Source: Pseudarthrobacter sp. PS3-L1
GTDB lineage: Bacteria; Actinomycetota; Actinomycetes; Actinomycetales; Micrococcaceae
Assembly: GCF_030063285.1 (NCBI RefSeq)
Contig: NZ_JASISU010000003.1
Location: forward strand, 372,001-436,000
Direction of reading: 5' to 3'
Length of the DNA: 64,000 bases
The notes below the pieces were generated by a model that ran no database searches, was not told the DNA's origin, and saw nothing but the letters and a program-made list of their open reading frames with translations. Below are positions 54,478 to 63,544 of the stretch, one piece after another. Position numbers and translations under genes: made by a program. Each line of letters opens with the position of its first letter. The stretch's first letter is position 1.

Positions 54478-55242
54478 CTAGCCGCGCCCCTGGAAGGGCA
54501 TCCCGGCGGCCGAAATCACCAGAGAACCGACATTTGCCGACGCCGGCATCTGGGCCATCAGCAGCACCGCCTGGGCAGCGTCCTTCACGGGGAACGTCGG
54601 CTCAACCTTGCGGCTGCCATCGGGCTGGACCGCGCCATCGCCAACACCAAGAGTGCTCATGATGTCCGTGGCGGTATTGCCTATGTCGATCTGCCCACAC
54701 GAGATTCCGTAGGCCCGGCCATCCAGGTCGATACTTTTGGTCAATCCCGTCATGGCGTGCTTGGTGACTGTGTAGGCGACACTCCGGGGCCTGGGCGAGT
54801 GGGCTGAAATAGAACCGTTGTTGATGATCCGGCCACCCTGCGGGCTCTGGCTTTTCATGGTCCGCATCGCCGCCGCAGCACATAGCATCGAGCCCGTGAG
54901 ATTCACGGCCAGAACAGCATTCCAATCCTTGGGGCTGATTTCATCGACTGCGGCAGTCGGCCCAAAGATGCCCGCATTGTTAAAGAGGACGTCCACGCGG
55001 CCCCATGCATCAATCGCGTGCCTGAAGAGACGGTCGACGTCGGGCTCCTGGCTGACATCGCACGGCACCACTAGCGCCCCAGGGTGTCCAGCGGCCGCTT
55101 CACGCAACGGCTCTTCGCGTCGCCCCGCCAGGACGACCCGAAATCCTTCCTCGAGCATCAGTCGTGCGACGGCCCTGCCGATTCCGGTGCCTGCTCCGGT
55201 GATAACGGCAACGGGACCGGGGAAGGATGCAGTGGTCGTCAT
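54478..55242 (-). CDS. SDR family oxidoreductase
   Basis: 254 residues of the classical short-chain dehydrogenase type. TGAGTGIG near 16-23 binds the dinucleotide, NNAG (in LFNNAGIFG) stabilises the fold, and the catalytic Ser-x12-YTVTK set is present. Third gene of the NCS1 permease-racemase-SDR run, 57 bp after the racemase stop. Substrate unknown; context suggests a step in hydantoin, ureide or related nitrogen-compound breakdown. Confidence 0.88.
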   Translation of the reverse strand: MTTTASFPGPVAVITGAGTGIGRAVARLMLEEGFRVVLAGRREEPLREAAAGHPGALVVPCDVSQEPDVDRLFRHAIDAWGRVDVLFNNAGIFGPTAAVDEISPKDWNAVLAVNLTGSMLCAAAAMRTMKSQSPQGGRIINNGSISAHSPRPRSVAYTVTKHAMTGLTKSIDLDGRAYGISCGQIDIGNTATDIMSTLGVGDGAVQPDGSRKVEPTFPVKDAAQAVLLMAQMPASANVGSLVISAAGMPFQGRG

Positions 55243-55299
55243 GATGCTCCTGGTGGACTGGATTGGGTGCGAACGCGGATTTCCCGCGAGGGCTGGCGC

Positions 55300-56031
55300 T
55301 CAGCTACCGGGCAGGATGAGTGGCCAGCCTACGACGGTCTTGGGGCGCGGCGATGCATAGGTCCGCACCTTGGAAGTGCTCAGGTTCATGCGCACCAGGG
55401 CCTCCGCGATAGTGACTGCCGACGCAACGCCGTCCACCACAGGCACGCCAGCCCGTTGCCGAATCTGCTCATCGAGCCCAGCCATTCCGCCGCAACCCAG
55501 CACAACCACCTCCGCTTTGTCTTCTCGTACAGCACGGAGCGCCTGGTCAATGATGGCCTCGACGGCCCGCTCAGGCTCCTCCTCGAGCTCCAGGACAGCC
55601 ATACCGCTGGCTCGAACCGAGGCACACCGCTCCTGGAGACCGGCCAACTTCAACCTGTCCTCGATCAGTGGCACTGTCCGATCCAGGGTAGTGACTACGG
55701 AATATTTATGGCCCAGGAACATGGCCGTGCTGGCCGCAGCTTCGGTAATGTCCACGACTGGCACGTCCAGGAGTTCCTGGAGTCCCTCGCGTCCATGTTC
55801 GCCATAGCCGGCCTGGATCACGGCGTCGAACGGGTCCGGATAATTCACCACGGCATCCATGACGGCAACGGCAGCGAGGTAACTCTCGAAGTTTCCCTCG
55901 CACGAGTCCGCACCGAACCGCGGTGTCAGCCCGATGATTTCCGTCCCTGCAGACGCAATGGCTTGGGCCTGGGCGGCTATGGAAGCGGTCATTGAAGCAG
56001 TGGTGTTGACGTTGACAACGAGGATGCGCAT
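55300..56031 (-). CDS. aspartate/glutamate racemase family (hydantoin or allantoin racemase)
   Basis: 243 residues. RILVVNVNTTASMTASIA, GADSCEGNFESYLAAVAV and VVLGCGGMAGL carry the two catalytic Cys of the hydantoin-racemase group. Racemises 5-substituted hydantoins or allantoin, cooperating with stereospecific hydrolases. ATG 56031 is chosen as it gives the normal length; the longer frame overlaps the permease stop. 76 bp separate it from the NCS1 gene upstream. Confidence 0.88.
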   Translation of the reverse strand: MRILVVNVNTTASMTASIAAQAQAIASAGTEIIGLTPRFGADSCEGNFESYLAAVAVMDAVVNYPDPFDAVIQAGYGEHGREGLQELLDVPVVDITEAAASTAMFLGHKYSVVTTLDRTVPLIEDRLKLAGLQERCASVRASGMAVLELEEEPERAVEAIIDQALRAVREDKAEVVVLGCGGMAGLDEQIRQRAGVPVVDGVASAVTIAEALVRMNLSTSKVRTYASPRPKTVVGWPLILPGS

Positions 56032-56107
56032 GAATTTCCCTCCGGTCGTGCTGGCTGAACTGGTGCTGGATGTCACGGTGCTGAAGAATCTTGGTGCTGA
56101 TGGGACG

Positions 56108-57691
56108 TCAGTGTGTACTCGCAACAGCTATCGATTCGCCGTCCACGTCGTCAAACTGCTGGCGCCGATCAGAAATCAGGAAGTAGGTCAACGCTGCTAC
56201 ACCTGCCCCAATAAACCAGGCAAAGGGTGCCACCGCGGCGAATGCCGGAACGAATGCCACGCCGAGCGAAAGGATCGAGGCTGGAATCAATGCCGCAATT
56301 GCTTTGGGGTTGACGCCGCGCCGGTAGAAGTAAGCACCGCCCGGCTGATCGCTGTACAGCTCGGGAACGTTGACTTTTCCGCGACGGAGGAGCCAATAGT
56401 CGGCCATCACCACACCGAAGAGCGGTCCCAGCAGGGCGCCAAGGCCGCCCAGGAAGTAGACGATCACGATGGGGTTGTTGTAAAGGTTCCAGGGCAGGAT
56501 GAGCAGTCCGATGGTGCCACTGATCCAGGCGGCCTTGCGGAAGTCCAGGTGCTTGGGAAAGAGGTTGGTCAGCGCGTACACGGGAGCTACGAAGTTGGCC
56601 ATCAGATTCACTGCCACCGTCAAGATCAGGATTGCCAGGCATGCAAGGACCAAAAAGAGAGTGTTGGGAATGCTGGCCACAATGTCAGACGGCGATTCGA
56701 TGACGGTTCCGTTGATCTTGTACTGGCCGCCGGCAAGGACCACCACGATGGCGCCAAAGAGCAGCATATTGACCGGAATACCCCAGAAGTTTCCCCTGAC
56801 CACTGACTTTTTGGACACTGCAGACCGCGTGAAGTCACAGAAGTTCAGAACGAATGTTCCGTAGATCGCAACCCACAGTGCACCGCCGGCAAAGATGGTG
56901 CGCCACATCTCACCGGTCTCCAGGCCCCTGATCCCGGACCACTGAATCTGCCCTTGGGCTTCGACGAAGATCCAGACCGCCAGGAGGACCATCGTGACCA
57001 AGATGATGGGGCCGGCAAAGGCCTCGTACTTGCGAATCATCTCCATCCCGAAGCTGACAATGACCAACTGCACAATCCAGAGCGCCCCAAATGCCATCCA
57101 GCCAAGCGAGGAAAGCCCCAGGATGGAGTTGCTGTCCAGTTCACGCAGCGATGGAGCTACAGCCACCAGGAGGACCCGCAGCACCACGGAGGCGAGGAAG
57201 GTCTGGATCCCGAACCAGGCCACAGCCACCGCACCACGCAGGAGGCTGGCAAGCTGTGCGCCCCGGATGCCGAAGCTGATGCGGCTCATCACGGGAAACG
57301 GAACACCTGTTTTTTCGCCCATGAATCCAGAGAAGCTGAGCAGTGCAAAGAGCAGCACGGCACCAATCCCCAGTGCCACAAGAATCTGCCACCCGCCGAG
57401 GCCCAGGGAAAACAGACCAATAGCAAAGGCGTAATTTCCTAGGCTGTGCACGTCGTTGGCCCACAGGGTGAAAATGCTGTAGCCGGTCCAGCGGCGACCC
57501 TGCCGCTTGGTAGGAGCCAGGTCTACGTTGTAGAGAGAAGGGCTGATGGGCTGTCCCGACGTCCTGCTGGCTGCATCGCAGAGGGCATCGTTGCCGGCTG
57601 CGGGATGCAGTACAAGTTCTGGCGGTACGGGCTGCTGGGCATCCCGGGGTTCTGGCATGTCAGTCCCGCGGACTGATGGGGTTCTCTGCAT
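56108..57691 (-). CDS. NCS1 family nucleobase/hydantoin:cation symporter
   Basis: 527 residues with about 12 helices. SPSLYNVDLAPTKRQGRRWTGYSIFTLWANDVHSLGNYAFAIG is the family's N-terminal hallmark (Mhp1/PucI/AllP-like). Imports hydantoins, allantoin or purines with Na+ or H+; its racemase neighbour favours hydantoin or allantoin. The second ATG of a MM pair is favoured because GGAG lies 6 bases upstream. The C-terminal tail is polar and short. Leads the operon. Confidence 0.9.
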   Translation of the reverse strand: MQRTPSVRGTDMPEPRDAQQPVPPELVLHPAAGNDALCDAASRTSGQPISPSLYNVDLAPTKRQGRRWTGYSIFTLWANDVHSLGNYAFAIGLFSLGLGGWQILVALGIGAVLLFALLSFSGFMGEKTGVPFPVMSRISFGIRGAQLASLLRGAVAVAWFGIQTFLASVVLRVLLVAVAPSLRELDSNSILGLSSLGWMAFGALWIVQLVIVSFGMEMIRKYEAFAGPIILVTMVLLAVWIFVEAQGQIQWSGIRGLETGEMWRTIFAGGALWVAIYGTFVLNFCDFTRSAVSKKSVVRGNFWGIPVNMLLFGAIVVVLAGGQYKINGTVIESPSDIVASIPNTLFLVLACLAILILTVAVNLMANFVAPVYALTNLFPKHLDFRKAAWISGTIGLLILPWNLYNNPIVIVYFLGGLGALLGPLFGVVMADYWLLRRGKVNVPELYSDQPGGAYFYRRGVNPKAIAALIPASILSLGVAFVPAFAAVAPFAWFIGAGVAALTYFLISDRRQQFDDVDGESIAVASTH

Positions 57692-58012
57692 CATGTGCTC
57701 CGATTCGAAAATCCTGTTGTTTCGCCGTGCCCCAATTCCACATTGCGAAATTTGTATATTGAAGAGTGGAACAAATATATGATTCAGGTCACTTTTGGTC
57801 AAGGGATGTATCCGCAGCACCGGTCACAATTGGTTAGCGACGCTAGCCCCGGGGTGCACCCGGGTAGTCGATCTGCAACTCCTCCCGGGGGTCGAAAGAA
57901 TCCGTGGTCTGCGCCCCTTCACCAGGGGCCAATGGCCTTGTGGACTAACTTGAATCAACAAGTAATGAGGCAGTATCCTGAGCTTCTACTCAACAAAATA
58001 GAGGGAAATTCG
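57692..58012. promoter_or_regulatory. 321-bp gene-free region between NCS1 permease and DUF1059 gene
   Basis: Divergent promoter region. Two half-sites, ATTCCACAT (57735-57743) and GTGGAA (57766-57771), face outward in an inverted arrangement; the first is identical to the arm of the uraD palindrome. AT-rich stretches flank them (GAAATTTGTATATTG and ATATATGATT). Nothing protein-like is seen in the rest; a ribosome site GAGGGAAA precedes the DUF1059 gene. Confidence 0.5.
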
Positions 58013-58189
58013 ATGAAGGCTTTTGCATGTGGCGACGTAGTTCCCGGCTGTGAAGCACAGTGGGTTTGCAGCACGGAAGATGAGATTCTCAGCGCGGTAG
58101 CCGGGCATGCAGTGTCTGCCCACGGTCTTCACAGCATTTCCGAGGAACTGAGCGCCTCCGTCAGAGGCTCAATCACTACCGTTTCTTGA
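58013..58189 (+). CDS. DUF1059 domain protein
   Basis: 58 residues. KAFACGDVVPGCEAQWVCSTEDEILSAVAGHAVSAHG has the three Cys and His spacing of DUF1059, a short family possibly binding metal. GAGGG lies 8 bp before the ATG. The TGA stop overlaps the TTG start of the EAL gene (TTGA), suggesting translational coupling. The partnership is unusual to my knowledge. Confidence 0.85.
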   Translation: MKAFACGDVVPGCEAQWVCSTEDEILSAVAGHAVSAHGLHSISEELSASVRGSITTVS

Positions 58190-59355
58190 CGCCTGGGAAC
58201 GAGACCGCCCCTTCGTCCGTAAGGGTGCCGGAGTCCGACGCACAATGGTTGATCAACCTCCACACCGCGTGCAGCGGAGAGGGCATGGCAGCGTCGTTCC
58301 AGCCGATTGTCGATACCGCTCGGGGCACAGTTGTCGGCTACGAAGCCCTGGCACGATTTCCAGGCTTTGGCGAGAAAAATCCAGAAGCTTGGTTTGCGGC
58401 CGCGCGGCGGCACTCACTGGCTGCCCAGTTGGAAGCGGCGGCACTGCGGCGCGCGCTGGCGTTTCGCCCGTCCCTCCCGACCAACTGCTTCATGGCCGTG
58501 AATGTCTCACCTGATCTTCTTGGAACCGAGGACGTTCGTTCCGTTTGGCGAGAGCACAGCGACCTCGGGGGCATCGTCGTTGAACTGACGGAACAGATGC
58601 CCATAGAGTCTTATGTCGATCTGGAGCCGGATCTCAACAGCCTCCGTGCGGCTGGGGCGCTGATCGCGGTCGACGACGCCGGGGCCGGCTACGCGGGCCT
58701 CCGACACCTGCTCTCCATTAGGCCCTCGCTTATCAAGATTGACCGCGAGCTGGTTCAGGGGGTGGACCGCGACGAAGCAAAACGCGCCCTGATTAGGATG
58801 CTCGGAATGTTTGCAAGCCAGGTGGATGCGTGGATCCTTGCCGAAGGTGTGGAAACAGCCCAGGAGCTCGATGCCCTGGCGTCCCTGGGAGTTCCGCTGC
58901 TCCAGGGCTATTTCCTGGCGCGCCCTGCCCCGGCATGGGCCACACTAGACGTGGATGTCGCCCACCGGCTCGCATCGAGGCCGCTGGCAAAGCATCCCCA
59001 GATCCTGCGGGACCTGGTGGAATCTGCAACAACGGCAGAGAGCACCCCACGGGCACAAAAGGCTTTTCTAGCAGACCAAGGGCTCGACGTCGTAGTTCTG
59101 ATGTCCGCGAACGGCAGGCCCGAAGCTCTCCTGGACGCATCGGGTGCCGGGCTGGGTGTTGTCAGCCCGGGAATGCGTGCAAATCTGGATACGCCGATCG
59201 CCCAGGCCCTGGACCGGGCCATGACCCGCCCGGCGTCTAGCCGGTTCCATCCGCTTTTGGTGACTGACAACGCTGGCCGGTTCGCTGGCATTGCACGGCT
59301 GGAGCGGATGATCACTGCGTTGACCACAGCCGCCAATTTCGATCCACAGTCCTAG
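58186..59355 (+). CDS. EAL domain c-di-GMP phosphodiesterase, canonical
   Basis: 389 residues. All catalytic landmarks are present: YEALARF (E53), NVSPDLL, VELTEQ, VDDAGAGYAGL, IKIDREL, LAEGVET and QGYFLARP, so it should hydrolyse c-di-GMP to pGpG. The C-terminal 110 residues end in RFHPLLVTDNAGRFAGIARLERMI, a CBS-like module. No membrane segment. A TTG start overlaps the DUF1059 stop by 4 bp; a later start such as the GTG before PESDAQW is possible. Confidence 0.87.
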   Translation: MTPGNETAPSSVRVPESDAQWLINLHTACSGEGMAASFQPIVDTARGTVVGYEALARFPGFGEKNPEAWFAAARRHSLAAQLEAAALRRALAFRPSLPTNCFMAVNVSPDLLGTEDVRSVWREHSDLGGIVVELTEQMPIESYVDLEPDLNSLRAAGALIAVDDAGAGYAGLRHLLSIRPSLIKIDRELVQGVDRDEAKRALIRMLGMFASQVDAWILAEGVETAQELDALASLGVPLLQGYFLARPAPAWATLDVDVAHRLASRPLAKHPQILRDLVESATTAESTPRAQKAFLADQGLDVVVLMSANGRPEALLDASGAGLGVVSPGMRANLDTPIAQALDRAMTRPASSRFHPLLVTDNAGRFAGIARLERMITALTTAANFDPQS

Positions 59356-59413
59356 GCACGCCGTGGATTCGAATGAGCCCGCCCTGCCGGCCAGAAGGTA
59401 ACATCGCAGCGAA

Positions 59414-60328
59414 CTAGGACTCCGCACTGGACGGCTCAGGCCGCTGGGCCGCGACGGACGTGTGGACAGTGGCAGCCTCCTGTGTTGCCGCCCAACTCGA
59501 GAGCAGCCGCAGGCCAACTTCCGATGGCGAGCCAGCGGCAGCAGTGTAGATGGTGAGGTTCAGTCCGCTGTCAGCATTGAGGTCCAGAGCCTCATAGGTG
59601 AGCTCAAGGTTTCCAACAACAGGGTGCCCAAACGTTTTTGTTCCCGCCGCATGCAGCCTGACGTTATGTTTGGCCCACCGTTCCCGGAACTCGTCACTGC
59701 ACGTCGAGAGTTCTCCCACCAGGTCCTGCAGATCGCGATCGTGGGGATCCCGGCCAGCCTCGGTCCGCATGATGGCCACCGCAACATCAGCTGCCCCGTT
59801 CCAGTCCGGGTAGAAATTCTCGGCGCGCTGACGATCAAGGAAGGTGTAGCGGGCGAAGTTCGGGGTCCGCTGCGCATCCCTGTACATTTCCGAATACAGC
59901 GCCCTGCCCAAGGCATTGGCAGCAATGAGGTCCATCCGCCCGTTGCGGACAATCGCAGGGCCGTTGCTGATCGCGTCGAGGGTCTGCTGCAGCCCCGCCC
60001 GAACCTCTGCTTTTTTCGCGTCCCTCTTGGTGCGCCGCATCAGAGAGGAACTTGCGGCCTTGGCAAGGTCAAAGAGATGGGCAGTCTCGGCCGGGTCCAG
60101 TTGAAGCGCCCGCGCCACGGCGTACAGGACAGATTCAGAAACACCTGACAGATTCCCGCGTTCCAGCTTCGCGTAATACTCGACGCTGATATCAGCCAGT
60201 GAGGCCACCTCCGTGCGCCGGAGCCCGGGTACCCGGCGTTGGGATCCGGAGGGCAAGCCAGCCTGCTCGGGTGAGATCCGCGACCTTCGGGAAACGAGGA
60301 AGTTCTTGACCTCTTTCGTGTTGTCCAT
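59414..60328 (-). CDS. MmyB-type XRE transcriptional regulator
   Basis: 304 residues. The N-terminal XRE helix-turn-helix (VPGLRRTEVASLADISVEYYAKLERG, RARALQLDP-like region to about 90) is followed by the MmyB ligand-binding domain with GPAIVRNGRMDLIAANALGRALY and LNLTIYTAAAGSPS at the end. Such regulators usually repress a neighbouring gene; here the divergent MFS exporter. Start ATG 60328; seven further residues upstream are possible. Confidence 0.93.
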   Translation of the reverse strand: MDNTKEVKNFLVSRRSRISPEQAGLPSGSQRRVPGLRRTEVASLADISVEYYAKLERGNLSGVSESVLYAVARALQLDPAETAHLFDLAKAASSSLMRRTKRDAKKAEVRAGLQQTLDAISNGPAIVRNGRMDLIAANALGRALYSEMYRDAQRTPNFARYTFLDRQRAENFYPDWNGAADVAVAIMRTEAGRDPHDRDLQDLVGELSTCSDEFRERWAKHNVRLHAAGTKTFGHPVVGNLELTYEALDLNADSGLNLTIYTAAAGSPSEVGLRLLSSWAATQEAATVHTSVAAQRPEPSSAES

Positions 60329-60405
60329 GCTCTTTACCGTACGGCGCATTCCCTCGCCGGACCATGCACTGTCAGTACACCTTCCAAGGTAGTATTCCTC
60401 CCTTC

Positions 60406-60465
60406 AGGCGGCAGTGATTGACTTTTCCATGCGGCATCAGGAGGGCGAGAAAATCACTGCCGCCT
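60406..60465. promoter_or_regulatory. paired 14-bp inverted operator between MmyB regulator and MFS gene
   Basis: Two perfect 14-bp inverted copies, AGGCGGCAGTGATT at 60406-60419 and its complement at 60452-60465, with 32 bases between. Outward-facing copies lie between the divergent starts at 60328 and 60509, about 40-100 bp from each. Probably the target of the MmyB regulator, with two dimers bound on one face; inference. Confidence 0.65.
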
Positions 60466-60508
60466 CTTGGTTCCGCTCCACCATCACGACAACCAAGCGA
60501 ATGGCCAC

Positions 60509-61708
60509 ATGAGCACCTCACCCTCCACCAGAACACCAGACGCGAGCCTGGGAACAGGTGGGTTCCCGTGGGGCCCACTGCTGATCATGGCACTCGCCGG
60601 ATTCATCCTGATCGCGACGGAGACCATGCCTGCTGGCCTCCTTCCACAGATCGCATCAGGCATGGACATCACTGAAGGCGCCGTGGGTCTGTACGTCCGC
60701 GCCTATGCCCTCGGCACCGTACTGGTGACCATTCCGGCCATCACCCTCACCCGTGGCATGAGCCGGAAACCACTGCTCATTTTCAGTCTCAGCGTGTTCC
60801 TCGCAGCCAATTCCATCACTGCCTTATCAGAAAACATTGTCCTGTCCCTGGCCACGCGGTTCGTGGCTGGCGCCTGCTCGGGACTGCTCTGGGGCATGCT
60901 GGCCGGATACGCCAGGCGCATTACTGCCCCCCAGCTTGCTGGGCGAGCCCTCTCGATTGCTTCGCTCGGAACGCCCATCGGCCTGGCGGTAGGAACGCCT
61001 TTTGGTTCGTGGCTGGGAACAGCGCTGGATTGGCGCTGGTCCTTTGGCGCTCTTTCCATCCTGACCACTGCGGCCATAGCGCTGGTTATTTTTTTTGTTC
61101 CACCCGCAGCTGGACAACCGGCCGAGACCCAGGCTCCGCTGCTCCGCGTGGCCGCACTGCCTGGCATCGCCGTGATCCTGGCAGTTGTCGTCGCCTGGAT
61201 GCTCGCACACAACACCATGTACACGTACATATCCGCATACCTGCGCAGCGCCAACACGGGCCTTTCAGTGGACGTGTCCCTAATCCTGTTTGGCGTTGCA
61301 GCCCTCGGCGGCATCTGGCTCACTGGATTATTCGTGGACCGGGCACTGCGTGTCCTTGTCCTCGTCAGCATTGCACTTTTTGCCGTTGCTGGCGTCGTTT
61401 TCATTGTGGGCAATGGGTCCACTGTTGCCATCATCTCCGCTATTGCCCTTTGGGGCCTGGCCTTCGGTGGCGCGGCTGCCCAGCTGCAGACCGCAATCGG
61501 AGAAGCCAGCGGTGAGAACGCAGATGTTGCTAACGGGCTCCTGGGTGTCTCGTTTAATCTGGCTATTTTCGGCGCGGGACTCATCGGCGCGGTCCTCATC
61601 AGCGGCGGGAGCGGACTTGTCCTCCCCTTGTTCATGGTGGCGCTGGCCTTGGTGGCCCTTGCTGTCGCGGCCTTGGCCCGACGGACCGGCTTCCCAGCGG
61701 GGCGGTGA
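60509..61708 (+). CDS. MFS transporter, DHA1-like exporter
   Basis: 399 residues with 12 helices, of the YdhP/AraJ-like exporter type (FIATETMPAGLLPQIA at helix 1; ALGTVLVTIPAITLTRGMSRKPLL at the first loop). Small-molecule or sugar efflux. The ATG at 60509 fits length and follows the operator pair. Probably regulated by the divergent MmyB protein. Substrate unknown. Confidence 0.9.
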   Translation: MSTSPSTRTPDASLGTGGFPWGPLLIMALAGFILIATETMPAGLLPQIASGMDITEGAVGLYVRAYALGTVLVTIPAITLTRGMSRKPLLIFSLSVFLAANSITALSENIVLSLATRFVAGACSGLLWGMLAGYARRITAPQLAGRALSIASLGTPIGLAVGTPFGSWLGTALDWRWSFGALSILTTAAIALVIFFVPPAAGQPAETQAPLLRVAALPGIAVILAVVVAWMLAHNTMYTYISAYLRSANTGLSVDVSLILFGVAALGGIWLTGLFVDRALRVLVLVSIALFAVAGVVFIVGNGSTVAIISAIALWGLAFGGAAAQLQTAIGEASGENADVANGLLGVSFNLAIFGAGLIGAVLISGGSGLVLPLFMVALALVALAVAALARRTGFPAGR

Positions 61709-62060
61709 ACCGTGCACCGGGCAAACCTCACTGCGGCACTTCTTGACGCCGCCAATCCTCACCATCACCGGCATGCCGGATCAAGAAAGAAACCCCGTGC
61801 GGCAGTCCATGACCATCGCTACTGCTACTGCGCTCCTGCCCGTCTCAAGCGGATGCAGCTCCGCAGCAACAACGCGAGCCGGCAGCCACGGTGGAAGCTC
61901 GCCGGACTCCACTCTGTCCAGGCTCCTACATCGCCCCGCGCGAGCAACTCAACGAGCTGGCCAAGGGCGAAGTTAAAGTGACAGTCGTGAACTGACTCGC
62001 GAACGTGATGGCGGACGGATTCTGAAGATGGGAGTCGATGGTTGCTCCCGTGAGAACGGA
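61709..62060 (+). pseudogene. 352-bp region with a frameshifted short lipoprotein-like remnant
   Basis: No complete gene. An ATG at 61773 opens a short frame with a lipoprotein-like segment (LLPVSSGCSSAATT, Cys near residue 31) that decays into an Arg-rich stop at 61976. In another frame, a well-coded tail (CPGSYIAPREQLNELAKGEV from 61915) ends at 61995. Together they look like a decayed gene with a frameshift, but no family is recognised. The rest of the region shows nothing. Confidence 0.35.
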
Positions 62061-63440
62061 CTATTGATTTCCGGAAAGCACCGGCTTCAGGGGCTTCGGA
62101 TGCCGCAGGCTCCCGGTCTGACGGCGCGCAAAAGTCCTGGACCTTTCGCTGGACAGCGCCAGGATCAGCAGGATGTCCAATGAAAAACTCACCAGCGTGG
62201 TGTTGAAAGAAATCGCATCGCCACCGCTGAGGACGTTGGAGAACTGCACCACGATGGACCCCGCCCCTAGCGTCATGGCCACTACCCGGGCACGGTTTCC
62301 ACCCCTGAAAATGAACCAAGCCACAGTGAATTCCGCCACGGCAAAAACCGCCAGCCCAACGGCCCCCGGGATGATGACAGTCCGCAGATCCAGGCCTGCC
62401 ACGGAATCACCGAATGCCTGAATCATGGCAGGTTCATCGGTGGAGAGCGCCATGAATGTCGCGGCAAGGACAAGTGACGACATGCCGCGCCCCAGGACCA
62501 TGATTCCGCCAAGCAGCGTGGGTAGCGGACGTCTTTTCTTCTGGGCCGGCTGGGCCATGGCTGGGCCGCCACCGGCCTTGAGCGCCGATAGGTCCACGAT
62601 GGGAAGATCACCGTCGGTAACGATACTGTCCCCTCCCCCATTGCGGGAGTGATATCCCGTGGAGAAATCCCGGATGAGGGTCAACGACGATTCCGGCGCC
62701 GCCGCCAGCACGGACTGCACCACGTAGTCCCGTTCCACGTCGATGCTGGCTTCGATCTTGTGGGTGATCTGCAAGGTGAAGAGGGAAAAACCTACGGCGC
62801 GGTCGTAGGTGCCAGCGGCCAACCAGTCCACGGGGATCCCACCGGGCAGCAGCCACCCGGGTGGTGCTTTCCAGAACCGGATGTGGTGGCGTTTGCCGGG
62901 GTTTCCGTCCACTTCCTGCTGGTAGGCGAAGTCCTGTTGCCTGCTGAAGAGGAATAGCGGACTCACCGGCGCCTCGTCGTAGCTCCTTTGGGTCAGCGTG
63001 GAGCTCACAATATGCCAACTCGAGGCCAGCGTCACGGGATCCGCCAATGTCCATTGGGAAGTGGACATTGCCGTGTGGACCTGCGGTGCGCTACCCAGGA
63101 ATGCCACATTGACCGGGTCGCCCAGCAACCCATCGCTGGTCCTGGACCGGCCAATGAAGTAATCAGGCAAGTAGATCCGGGTGAAGATTCTATGCAGGCG
63201 CGGCAGGACAAGGTATGCAAGCGCAGCCCAGAAGACCACCAGGAACCAGACATGGCGCCAGCCAAGACTCGCCTGGAACAGGACAATGGCGAACCAGACC
63301 GAACTCAACCCACTGAAGACGAAGAAAACGCGGTCGGCCAGGGTCTCCGCAGCCGCGTCCTCTACTGTTTCGGAGACACCCGCCAGGTCGCCGTCCGCCT
63401 GGCCTGGTTCCGTCTTACCTGGCGCCGTGTCCTCATCCAT
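62061..63440 (-). CDS. membrane protein with LssY C-terminal domain
   Basis: 459 residues. Two helices at about 38-85, a soluble region (about 85-320) whose core matches LssY_C (RIYLPDYFIGRSRTSDGLLGDPVNVAFLG, RSYDEAPVSPLFLFSRQQDFAYQQ), and about four further helices near 310-430. LssY_C is known from Legionella and PAP2-type proteins; function here unknown. An acidic N-terminal stretch of 30 residues precedes the first helix. Length is long for the family because of the extra helices. Confidence 0.8.
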   Translation of the reverse strand: MDEDTAPGKTEPGQADGDLAGVSETVEDAAAETLADRVFFVFSGLSSVWFAIVLFQASLGWRHVWFLVVFWAALAYLVLPRLHRIFTRIYLPDYFIGRSRTSDGLLGDPVNVAFLGSAPQVHTAMSTSQWTLADPVTLASSWHIVSSTLTQRSYDEAPVSPLFLFSRQQDFAYQQEVDGNPGKRHHIRFWKAPPGWLLPGGIPVDWLAAGTYDRAVGFSLFTLQITHKIEASIDVERDYVVQSVLAAAPESSLTLIRDFSTGYHSRNGGGDSIVTDGDLPIVDLSALKAGGGPAMAQPAQKKRRPLPTLLGGIMVLGRGMSSLVLAATFMALSTDEPAMIQAFGDSVAGLDLRTVIIPGAVGLAVFAVAEFTVAWFIFRGGNRARVVAMTLGAGSIVVQFSNVLSGGDAISFNTTLVSFSLDILLILALSSERSRTFARRQTGSLRHPKPLKPVLSGNQ

Positions 63441-63544
63441 TTCCTTGGTTCCCCGTCATGCCCACACAGTACCGCTGTCCGGGGCCTGGGAAAGCAGGCA
63501 GCAACTGTGGAACGAGAGGCATGGAGTTCCAACGACGTCGGAAA

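Noticed and set aside
61290-61976. 228-residue plus-strand frame overlapping the MFS 3' end
   Set aside because: Most of it is a frame-shifted shadow of the MFS gene; only the last 67 residues are possibly real and are listed as a remnant.
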